Positions 1 to 7,175 of a stretch of DNA of 64,000 bases are shown piece after piece. Position numbers and translations under genes: made by a program. Origin of the DNA: a virus; the IMG/VR virus record IMGVR_UViG_3300034102_002082, positions 62,001 through 126,000 of that record. The stretch is one strand, 5' to 3'. The notes beneath the pieces were generated by a model. That model was not told the origin of the DNA. It saw only the letters and a list, made by a program, of their open reading frames with translations, and did no database searches. Position 1 is the first letter of the stretch, and each line of letters begins with the position of its first letter.

Positions 1-189
1 GATCTGAAGATCGCTCGTGACCGTATAGACAATTTGGAGAAGGATTTGGATATAGCAAAAAAGACCATAGTTAAAATGGATGCTGAACTGGAAGAAGCGA
101 AGGCTACTATTGTTAAACTTGAGTTTGAATTGACCGAAAAGAATATTCTGATTCACGCACTTACGAGAAACACATCGAAAAATATTTAA
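1..189 (+). CDS. C-terminal end of a coiled-coil protein (5' end outside window)
   Basis: An open frame enters from the left edge and stops at TAA 187-189, giving 62 residues. They are almost entirely charged heptad-like sequence (DRIDNLEKDLDIAKK, then ELEEAKATIVKLEFELTEK), so this is the C-terminal coiled coil of a longer protein. It sits just upstream of the scaffold and capsid genes, where T4-type phages keep prohead core and protease genes. A head-assembly role is plausible from position only. Confidence 0.6.
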   Translation, partial: DLKIARDRIDNLEKDLDIAKKTIVKMDAELEEAKATIVKLEFELTEKNILIHALTRNTSKNI

Positions 190-215
190 AAATATTTTAT
201 CTTTTTGTTAATTGT

Positions 216-230
216 ATATATACTTATATA
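216..230 (+). promoter_or_regulatory. AT-rich 15-nt motif, candidate late promoter of the capsid block
   Basis: The 15-mer ATATATACTTATATA occurs here, 85 nt upstream of the scaffold gene, and again exactly at 4160-4174, just before the first baseplate gene. A repeated 15-mer at the heads of two structural units suggests a late promoter element related to the T4 TATAAATA type. The high AT content makes chance similarity possible. Confidence 0.35.
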
Positions 231-315
231 GAAATGCGACAACCTTTATTTGTGGCAATAAAAAATAATTTTTATTACTGATATTAATATCGGTACCACG
301 TAATAAAGGAAACAC

Positions 316-1575
316 ATGTCAAAAATACTAAAAGATGCAATGATTGATGCGAAGGCTGTTAGAGCCACCGCATTAGCAAACGCTCGCGCAGCATTAGAAG
401 AAGCTTTTTCTCCTAAGCTAGAAGCGATGTTTAGCCAAAAACTAAAAGAGATGGATCAAGAGGGTCAACAAGAACCAGAATCGATTGATTCTATTGATGC
501 TCTTCAACCAGAAGACCAAAACATCGGCGGGGAAGAAATTCCAACCGATTTTAACAATGCTCAGGACTCCGCCGGGATTAATCCGGTTGCCGATATTACT
601 TCCGGTAACGAAATTGATCAGGCTACACAAGCACTAGCAGAATCAGACGATTCATTCGCTCTCGACTCATCGAAGTCAGGAGAAAAAACAACCGATTCTG
701 TAGGTGTTAATGGACAAACCAAACAAGCACTAAAGAAGGATGACAAGAACGTAACTGCCAATTTCTCGGGTAGCGCACAAAAAGTTCCAGCAAAGTCTGC
801 GTCCGGAGAAAAAACAACCGATTCTGTAGGTGTTAATGGACAAACCAAACAAGCACTAAAGAAGGATGACAAGAACGTAACTGCTCCACTAAAAGAAAAT
901 GAATGTGAAGATGGGGAGTCAGAAAAAACTGAATTAGAAGAGATCCTGTCCGAATTAGAAGATGGTTCTAAAGAAGATGAAGATGGTAAAGACCTAGACG
1001 AATCCGAGAATCCTTTCGCCAAGAAAGAAGACGGCGATGAAGAGATCGACCTAGATGAAGTACTATCCTCACTAAAAGAAGAATCCGAAGAAGAGGAAAA
1101 GGAAGAAGAGTCCGATGAAGAAAAAGACGAATTGAAGGAACAAAATGCTTCACTCGTTAAAGAAAACACCGACTATAAACGCGCACTTTCATACTTGAAA
1201 ACCAAGTTGAACGAAATCAATTTGCTTAATGCCAAACTACTTTACACAAACAAGTTGTTTAAGGCCGCTGATTTGAGCAACAACCAGAAGGTAAAGATCG
1301 TAGAAAATATGGACCTAGCGAAGACTGTTCGTGAAGTTAAATATGCCTACGCAATAATCGCTGAATCGATTAATTTCGGTGGAAAGCAACCAATAAAAGA
1401 ATCCGCTGCTCCTAAAAAAGTAGTAGTTCAAAATAAAGTGGTTAGCACTATCACTGAAGGTTTAGCATCAAGAACCGTAGCTTCCACTAAGCCATCAAAA
1501 GAATTGCTTACAGAAGGTGCTGTAATGTCCAATAGATTCCAGAAACTAGCTGGTATCAAAACAAGAAAAGCTTAA
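316..1575 (+). CDS. Prohead core scaffold protein, gp22-like (acidic, repeat-containing)
   Basis: A 419-residue, very acidic protein directly upstream of the gp23-type capsid gene, the position of the T4 scaffold gene 22. Residues 1-45 are helical (KAVRATALANARAALEEAF); the middle is disordered and rich in E, D, S and K; a coiled region follows near 270-330; the tail is basic and ends in NRFQKLAGIKTRKA. An 80-bp exact duplication inside the gene repeats about 27 residues. A start at 316 is supported by AAAGGAAACAC just upstream. The scaffold role rests on position, composition and length; primary sequence of such proteins is poorly conserved. Confidence 0.6.
   Translation: MSKILKDAMIDAKAVRATALANARAALEEAFSPKLEAMFSQKLKEMDQEGQQEPESIDSIDALQPEDQNIGGEEIPTDFNNAQDSAGINPVADITSGNEIDQATQALAESDDSFALDSSKSGEKTTDSVGVNGQTKQALKKDDKNVTANFSGSAQKVPAKSASGEKTTDSVGVNGQTKQALKKDDKNVTAPLKENECEDGESEKTELEEILSELEDGSKEDEDGKDLDESENPFAKKEDGDEEIDLDEVLSSLKEESEEEEKEEESDEEKDELKEQNASLVKENTDYKRALSYLKTKLNEINLLNAKLLYTNKLFKAADLSNNQKVKIVENMDLAKTVREVKYAYAIIAESINFGGKQPIKESAAPKKVVVQNKVVSTITEGLASRTVASTKPSKELLTEGAVMSNRFQKLAGIKTRKA
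679..758 (+). repeat. 80-bp exact direct repeat, copy 1, inside the scaffold gene
   Basis: Bases 679-758 are identical to 805-884. The offset is 126 bp (42 codons), so the reading frame is kept and the peptide GEKTTDSVGVNGQTKQALKK and what follows is read twice. Identity at every third codon position indicates a recent duplication or ongoing gene conversion. Confidence 0.95.
805..884 (+). repeat. 80-bp exact direct repeat, copy 2, inside the scaffold gene
   Basis: This is the second copy of the repeat at 679-758, in the same frame, separated from the first by 46 bp encoding a Ser/Ala/Lys-rich spacer. Confidence 0.95.
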
Positions 1576-1627
1576 TATATTGTATATATAAAGTAGAGTA
1601 GATGAGAAAATTCAAAACACAAAAATT

Positions 1628-3229
1628 ATGTCAAATGTAAAATCACTATTAACAGACACATTCAATCCACAAGCTCGTCTTATGGCTGAAACTCGCGGTC
1701 TTCGTCAGAAATGGGAAAAAACTGGTCTTCTAGAAGGAATCACCAGCGAAACCGAACAAGGACACATGTCCATCCTTCTTGAAAATCAGGCTAAACAGCT
1801 GATTGAAGAAGCTACCCGTACCGGAACTTCCGCTAACTCAGAACAATGGGCTGGCGTTGCTCTCCCACTAGTTCGTCGTGTATTCGCCGAAATCGCTGCT
1901 AAGGAATTCGTTTCCGTTCAGCCAATGAATCTACCATCTGGTCTTATTTTCTATTTGGACTTCAAATACGGATCTAATATAGCTGGTAAGCCATCATTCC
2001 AAGACAATTCACTATTCGGTGGAACTAAAGCCAAGAACGGTTCAACCGATTCTGCTGTTAACGGTCTATATGGTCAAGGTCGTTTTGGTTATACCATCAA
2101 TGATCAATCAACAACCGTCGCTCAGACAACCGCAAGCGTAGCCTTCTTCGATGTAAATTTCGTTGATGCTCTATCAGCTTCTGTTTCTGTAGACGGTCTA
2201 CGTAAGGTCACTGTTGACTTATCATCAACCTCATTCGATTCACTAGCTGTTCGTGGCTTCACCGTATCTGGTTCTGGTATTCAAGACTTCTACCCAGCCT
2301 TCACAAAGGCCAATGGTAATCTCGTTACCTTCATCACCTCCGGTTCAACACAAACAGGAAACGTTCTCGTTGGTTACACCGTTCAGCCATCCGATCAAAC
2401 TCGTGGCGACTTCGAAGATCGCGGTACCGCTGTCTCCGACTCAACCACTGGTCTATCTGCTGATATCGGTATCCCAGAAGTTAACTTGGATCTGAAATCA
2501 GAACCAATCGTCGCTAAGACCCGTAAGTTGAAGGCTGTTTGGACACCAGAATTGGCTCAGGACTTGAACGCTTACCACTCAATCGATGCAGAAGCCGAGC
2601 TAACCGCTCTTCTATCTGAATACGTTTCGATGGAAATCGATCTAGAAATCCTAGACATGTTAGTTACCGCTGCACCAACAGTAACCACTGAATATTGGTC
2701 AGCTGCTATCGGAAGAGAATATAACCCAACAACTGGTCAATTCGCCGATACCGCTTCAAATCGTACAGCATATGTAAAGAGCACATGGTTCCAGACTCTT
2801 GGTAACAAGATTCAGAAGGTTTCCAACAAGATTCACCAGTTGACTCTTCGTGGTGGTGCTAACTTCCTAGTATGTTCACCAGATGTCGCTACAATCATCG
2901 AATCAATACCAGGATTCACCACCAACACTGATGGTGACCAGGCTAAATTCGCAATGGGTGTTGCTAAAGTTGGTGCCCTAGCAAATCGTTGGACCGTATA
3001 CAAGAACCCATACATGACCGATAACGTTATGTTGGTAGGTTTCCGTGGAAATAACTTCCTCGAAACCGGCGCAGTTTACGCCCCATATATTCCTCTGATC
3101 CAGACTCCATTGGTCTATGATCCAGTGAACTTTACACCACGCCGTGGCGTAATGACTCGCTATGCCAAGAAGATGGTAAGGCCAGAGTTTTACGGAAAAA
3201 TAATAATTGGAGATTTGAATCAAGTTTAA
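1628..3229 (+). CDS. 23: Major capsid protein, T4 gp23-like
   Basis: A 533-residue protein, close to the 521 of T4 gp23, forming the hexameric capsid lattice. The region around residues 75-115 (LPLVRRVFAEIAAKEFVSVQPMN, then PSGLIFYLDFKYG) follows the conserved start of the mature gp23 family, where T4 has VRRAIPNLIAFDICGVQPMN. The protein ends in a typical region with TPRRGVMTRYAKK near residue 505. The prohead protease of T4 phages cuts after (L/I)xE; LIE at 58-60 lies at the expected place, so residue 61 could be the mature N-terminus (inference). The gene follows the scaffold gene and is closed by a strong terminator. Confidence 0.95.
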   Translation: MSNVKSLLTDTFNPQARLMAETRGLRQKWEKTGLLEGITSETEQGHMSILLENQAKQLIEEATRTGTSANSEQWAGVALPLVRRVFAEIAAKEFVSVQPMNLPSGLIFYLDFKYGSNIAGKPSFQDNSLFGGTKAKNGSTDSAVNGLYGQGRFGYTINDQSTTVAQTTASVAFFDVNFVDALSASVSVDGLRKVTVDLSSTSFDSLAVRGFTVSGSGIQDFYPAFTKANGNLVTFITSGSTQTGNVLVGYTVQPSDQTRGDFEDRGTAVSDSTTGLSADIGIPEVNLDLKSEPIVAKTRKLKAVWTPELAQDLNAYHSIDAEAELTALLSEYVSMEIDLEILDMLVTAAPTVTTEYWSAAIGREYNPTTGQFADTASNRTAYVKSTWFQTLGNKIQKVSNKIHQLTLRGGANFLVCSPDVATIIESIPGFTTNTDGDQAKFAMGVAKVGALANRWTVYKNPYMTDNVMLVGFRGNNFLETGAVYAPYIPLIQTPLVYDPVNFTPRRGVMTRYAKKMVRPEFYGKIIIGDLNQV

Positions 3230-3250
3230 TTGATTTAAACATTAACCTAC

Positions 3251-3284
3251 AACCCCATCTCGTTTTTGAGATGGGGTTTTTTAT
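3251..3284 (+). terminator. Rho-independent terminator after the capsid gene
   Basis: AACCCCATCTC and GAGATGGGGTT form an 11-bp stem around GTTTT, followed by a T run. It lies 22 nt past the capsid stop codon. The leftward endonuclease gene ends inside the T run, so the hairpin separates two convergent units. Confidence 0.92.
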
Positions 3285-4063
3285 TTCCTGAAATGGCTAG
3301 GAGCGTGTCCAGTTAATTTCTTACAATGGTATGAAATCGTTTGTGGTGATACATTAAACTCAATGGCGATGTATAACAAAGATATTGACTTATCTTTTAT
3401 TTTTTCCATGAATAAAATATCATCTTTTATCCGTGTTTTATTTGTTGCCATCTTCCGTTTAGTTTCATCCGAATGTTTTTTCCCCATGAATCGACCACTT
3501 TTAATATTTTTTCCATAAAATGGGTTATTTTCTCCGGAAACTGCTATAGTTCTCTGGTTTCTTCGTTTAGTATATTCTATTTTACCTTTATTCTTTCCAT
3601 ATTTTTCGACAAACCAGCCTAATGTGTATCTCCCGATTGATTTTTCCCTCATAATTTTTATAGCTGTGTCGGTATGATTTTTTTCATACATTCCGTTATT
3701 TTTCCCAACTCTTCTAGACTTACTCACGAACCGTTCTTTGTCCATGTCAGACAAATTTGAGTAGTTGTCTCCACCGGAAGCGGATGTCCCGATATTATAT
3801 CCATTTTCCCTAAATGGTGTTAACGTATCCAAATAAGATTGTTCACGTATTAATAGATCATTTTTATTGCATAATTCGATTATAGAAAAAATAAAATTGT
3901 CTTTCCCGTCTAAATTGTAAGCATTTTGTAAATGTTTGTTGACGTGTATGTTATTAGCAAGATCATTGAAATGTTCATATTTTCGTCTATCCATATCGCT
4001 CGATGATCCAATGTAAATTTTCCCATTCTTAATGTTTGTTATTTTATATATTCCAGTGTTCAT
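3281..4063 (-). CDS. GIY-YIG homing endonuclease, Seg-like
   Basis: A 260-residue free-standing homing endonuclease. The N-terminus GIYKITNIKNGKIYIGSS carries the GIY and YIG strands of the nuclease, with the later Arg (DRRKYEHF) and Glu (IREQSYLD) typical of the family. The middle holds NUMOD3-like DNA-binding repeats (NPFYGKNIKSGRFMGKKHSDET) and the last 40 residues look like a helix-turn-helix (SLLYIAIEFNVSPQTISYH). It converges on the capsid gene, a usual site for Seg-type genes. It probably cuts capsid-region DNA of related phages and spreads itself. Confidence 0.9.
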   Translation of the reverse strand: MNTGIYKITNIKNGKIYIGSSSDMDRRKYEHFNDLANNIHVNKHLQNAYNLDGKDNFIFSIIELCNKNDLLIREQSYLDTLTPFRENGYNIGTSASGGDNYSNLSDMDKERFVSKSRRVGKNNGMYEKNHTDTAIKIMREKSIGRYTLGWFVEKYGKNKGKIEYTKRRNQRTIAVSGENNPFYGKNIKSGRFMGKKHSDETKRKMATNKTRIKDDILFMEKIKDKSISLLYIAIEFNVSPQTISYHCKKLTGHAPSHFRK

Positions 4064-4159
4064 ATACTATAAGTGTTACGATCTTACCGAAGAACTCTAA
4101 ATATTTTGAGATCGATCAAAAATAACTTCCCAATTATAAAAAAGAAAAAACAGAATCTC

Positions 4160-4174
4160 ATATATACTTATATA
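4160..4174 (+). promoter_or_regulatory. AT-rich 15-nt motif, candidate late promoter of the baseplate block
   Basis: Exact second copy of the 15-mer at 216-230, ending 8 nt before the ATG at 4183. The short spacing implies a very short leader if it acts as a -10 or late-type element. Confidence 0.35.
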
Positions 4175-4182
4175 TATAAAAT

Positions 4183-5028
4183 ATGGAAACCATACCAATT
4201 ACAAGACAAGCAGTACAGCAACTAAAAGACCAGTATCCAGAAACAGCAAATGTTCCTGTTACTAAGAAGAACACATTACCAACAATAACGGTAAAGCTTC
4301 CTAGTCGTGGATATTTTTATCCATCATCATCCCCGTTGTCATCCGGCACAATAGAAATACATCAAGCTACAGCAAAACACGAGGATATTCTACAGAATCA
4401 ACAGTTCTTAAAGAAGGGAATTGTATTGGATGAATTTTTGAAAGCCATGATAGTTACTGCTGGTGTATCTCTTGATGACCTATTGATTGGTGACAAGAAT
4501 GCTATCTTTATAGCCACTAGAATATCCGCCTACGGTGAAGACTACTCCGTGAAAGTAAAATGTCCAGAATGTGGCGAGGAGAGCAAAGTAACCGTAGATC
4601 TATCGAAGGTAGCTAATAAGGAATATGATTTTAGTGCGTTGAGTAAGGGAGAAAATAAATTCTCTTTCCAATTACCAGTATCCAAGAAAAATATCACTTG
4701 GAAACTCTTAACTCACAAGGATGAATCATTGATTGAGAGTGAAATAAAGTCACTAGCTAAGTTTAATAATGGTGCATCTGCTCCGGAAATTACAACTAGA
4801 TTAAAGTTCCTAATTGTTTCTATTGACGGTGAAACCGATAAAGGTAAGATTAAGAAATTTATCGATGAGTCACTACCAGCAAGGGATAGTCTTGCTTTAC
4901 GTAAAGAAGTAAAGGACAAGACACCTGACTTGGATATGACCTTTGATTTTGATTGTTCGAAGTGTGGACACGCAGCTAAGATAGCTATTCCTATGAATCC
5001 AGAATTTTTCTGGCCTTCGAATAGTTAA
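4183..5028 (+). CDS. Baseplate hub subunit, gp26/gp51-like (T4 base plate family)
   Basis: A 281-residue protein resembling the T4 base plate protein family that includes gp26. It opens with a proline-rich arm and a conserved LPSRGYFYP segment (near 45-53), followed by a helical region and two CxxC pairs, CPECGE near 127-132 and CSKCGH near 260-265, which could bind zinc. It starts the rightward tail block and has a second family member at 5835. In T4, gp26 and gp51 are needed for hub assembly. Which of the two it corresponds to cannot be decided here. Confidence 0.7.
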   Translation: METIPITRQAVQQLKDQYPETANVPVTKKNTLPTITVKLPSRGYFYPSSSPLSSGTIEIHQATAKHEDILQNQQFLKKGIVLDEFLKAMIVTAGVSLDDLLIGDKNAIFIATRISAYGEDYSVKVKCPECGEESKVTVDLSKVANKEYDFSALSKGENKFSFQLPVSKKNITWKLLTHKDESLIESEIKSLAKFNNGASAPEITTRLKFLIVSIDGETDKGKIKKFIDESLPARDSLALRKEVKDKTPDLDMTFDFDCSKCGHAAKIAIPMNPEFFWPSNS

Positions 5029-5032
5029 TAAT

Positions 5033-5833
5033 ATGTTTCCATATGACGCAATAAAAAATCAACTAATAAGTTTAGTTGAGGTAAATTCCGGTATGCGAGA
5101 TAGTAAGGGATTTAAAAAAACACTAGATCAAATTTATTCCGATTGTGTTGATTTAATTAAGAAATTTCCTAACTTCTCACAACTGGAAGATATTAATAAA
5201 AAATACTTGACTACACAATCTAGTATTTTTTATTATCCAATAGGTTCAGATTCTCATATGGATATCACATCATCTGATATTGTGTTGGAATTTTTTCCTG
5301 CTGAAAATCCTATAGGAGAACCGGAGAAAATAATATTTCCAATAGCTGGCGCAGATATAAATTCTTCTCCGTATAGAATTATAATCGGGTTAAATAAAGA
5401 AGCAACAAAAAGAGAATTACTAGAAAAGTTGGATATATTAAAAATTACATTGTCACATGAATTAGTTCATATATTTAAAACGATGTATGGGGAATATCAA
5501 AGGACCGGAAAAGAATACTTAGATGCAAAAAACAAAATAAATAAAGAGAAATATATAACCAATTCTGGTGAAATTGATGCTTTTATATCACAGTTGATCT
5601 CCGAATTAGAAGCAATACATAAAAAAGACAAAAACATAACTCTGGTTGATGCGCTGAATGGGTCTTTGATTTATAAAAAGTTTTTCGATGAGGTTGACAA
5701 AGTTTACGGGAAACATGTATCAGATGACAAATTCAAAGACGGAACTGATAAAAAATTGAGAAAAATAAAAAAGCATATGTTATCGAAGGTTGTCAATTTT
5801 TGGAAAACAGAAATTGGTGGAAAAATAAAATAA
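5033..5833 (+). CDS. Zinc metallopeptidase-like protein (HELVH) within baseplate cluster
   Basis: A 266-residue protein with the zinc-binding motif LSHELVHIF (HELVH at 142-146). A glutamate in NSGEIDAF (about residue 180) could be the third metal ligand, as in gluzincins. There is no signal peptide or membrane segment. It lies 4 nt after one gp26/gp51-like gene and 1 nt before the next, so it is co-expressed with late tail genes. It may process a tail protein or be carried in the virion; both are inferences. I do not recognise a named phage family. Confidence 0.65.
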   Translation: MFPYDAIKNQLISLVEVNSGMRDSKGFKKTLDQIYSDCVDLIKKFPNFSQLEDINKKYLTTQSSIFYYPIGSDSHMDITSSDIVLEFFPAENPIGEPEKIIFPIAGADINSSPYRIIIGLNKEATKRELLEKLDILKITLSHELVHIFKTMYGEYQRTGKEYLDAKNKINKEKYITNSGEIDAFISQLISELEAIHKKDKNITLVDALNGSLIYKKFFDEVDKVYGKHVSDDKFKDGTDKKLRKIKKHMLSKVVNFWKTEIGGKIK

Positions 5834-5834
5834 T

Positions 5835-6743
5835 ATGGAATATGAGGTAATAAGTCTAGCCTCAGAAGGATGGTTCTATAATAAGGACCATCCTTTTTCG
5901 TCGGGTAAAGCAAAGATAAAGCCATTCTGCTTTAATATTGAGAAGATTCTTTGTAATCAAAATTTAAAGAAAAGAGGGGAAATTGATAAAGAATTTATTA
6001 AGAATATTGTGGTGGAAGACGTTGAATTTGATAGTATCCTTAACTGTGATTATGAGACTATTATACTAAATTCTAGAATCCTAAATTATGGAAAAACGGG
6101 CAAATATAAGATAAGTTGCCCACATTGTGATGTAGAATCTCAACAAGACATTTCATTTCTTTTTCGTGGAAAACCAACACCAAATCCAGTAAAATATGGA
6201 GAAAATGGTGTGAAAGTTGGATTATCTGATGGTGAACACCTCGTTCTAAAATTACCGACAGTTAACGAATATCGCAAATTTTCAGAAATGAACTGGTTGG
6301 ATTATTTACAGAATATTACCGTGTCATATTCTGGTGGGGATCATGTTTCCTTTATTGAAAATGGACTAAGCGTAAAGGATAGTAGACACTTGCGGTCACT
6401 TTACAAGGATGATTTTCCAGGTTTTATAACCTCGGTAGAACTTACTTGTCCTAGTTGTGGGGAGGCATTTAAAACTGGTGTCGAGCCAAATATCGACATT
6501 TTTGGGTTTTCTCCTGAGTATCGAAAGAGTGTTCAAGAGGAAATGTTTGACCTCTGTTATCATTCAGAAGGAACATTTCAGATGGACTTTGTTCAAGATA
6601 TGTCTGTTTCGGACAGATCGTTTTACATAAATAGATTGGTGGAAACCATAAACAAGAAGAATGAAGCAGAACAGAAGGCAGCGAATGCTGCTAAGAGTGG
6701 TGGAGGAAGTAGGACGGTTTCTCCACCACCGAGAGTTAAGTAA
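5835..6743 (+). CDS. Second gp26/gp51-like baseplate hub protein
   Basis: A 302-residue paralogue of the 4183-5028 product: same N-terminal layout (SEGWFYNKDHPFSSGKAKI matching SRGYFYPSSSPLSSGTIEI), and again CxxC pairs, CPHC near residue 96 and CPSC near 201. The C-terminus is low in complexity (Ala/Gly/Ser/Pro). It follows the metallopeptidase gene with a 1-nt gap. In T4 phages gp26, gp51 and related proteins act in hub assembly, so this is probably the partner subunit. Confidence 0.65.
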   Translation: MEYEVISLASEGWFYNKDHPFSSGKAKIKPFCFNIEKILCNQNLKKRGEIDKEFIKNIVVEDVEFDSILNCDYETIILNSRILNYGKTGKYKISCPHCDVESQQDISFLFRGKPTPNPVKYGENGVKVGLSDGEHLVLKLPTVNEYRKFSEMNWLDYLQNITVSYSGGDHVSFIENGLSVKDSRHLRSLYKDDFPGFITSVELTCPSCGEAFKTGVEPNIDIFGFSPEYRKSVQEEMFDLCYHSEGTFQMDFVQDMSVSDRSFYINRLVETINKKNEAEQKAANAAKSGGGSRTVSPPPRVK

Positions 6744-7097
6744 TTACTTGCTTGATTTATCCGTTCCTAGAAATCCACGAAAGAACGATTGCAATGCTCC
6801 AAGTAAGAGTCCAGCGGTGATGATAACGAGTAGGAGTGCAAGAATAGCAACCACGAAGAAAGCGATCATGGAAAAAATCGTAACTATTGGTATGAATACT
6901 TCTGGTATCGTTGTGTTATTTCTGATCATGTCGGCAGCTTTACGATATGAAGGAATAAGAAAAACCGCAAAACAGAATAGGAAGAATGGCGCTAATACAA
7001 TAAATATAATTAACGTGTGTGGTAATTCGGTATTTTCTACGAGGAATCCACCGATAGCAAATAAAACGAACATTATTGGGAATATTAGGAGGTGCAT
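6744..7097 (-). CDS. Small membrane protein with three predicted transmembrane segments
   Basis: A 117-residue leftward protein in an otherwise rightward block. Three long hydrophobic stretches are visible (about residues 2-20, 27-48 and 65-100) with a basic/polar loop SYRKAADMIRNN between the second and third. The stop abuts the stop of the baseplate gene. An exact TTGACA (7134-7129) lies 31 nt before the ATG, a spacing seen at other leftward genes here, which supports a real gene; the -10 is weak. Function unknown; an early membrane or exclusion role is only a guess. Confidence 0.55.
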   Translation of the reverse strand: MHLLIFPIMFVLFAIGGFLVENTELPHTLIIFIVLAPFFLFCFAVFLIPSYRKAADMIRNNTTIPEVFIPIVTIFSMIAFFVVAILALLLVIITAGLLLGALQSFFRGFLGTDKSSK

Positions 7098-7175
7098 GAT
7101 TTTCTTACTTTGATTACTTTTCGATGAATGTCAAGAAGTTTCTCATATTTTCGATTATTTTTATATTTATAGATA

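Noticed and set aside
618-1169. Long Ser-rich open frame on the minus strand
   Set aside because: It is the antisense of the Glu/Asp/Lys-rich scaffold gene; GAA and GAT codons read backwards give Ser and Phe. No ribosome site and wholly covered by a convincing gene.
6661-7113. 150-codon rightward frame starting inside the second gp26/gp51-like gene
   Set aside because: It is antisense to the three-segment membrane protein and its Arg/Lys/Asn-rich sequence has no domain-like pattern.
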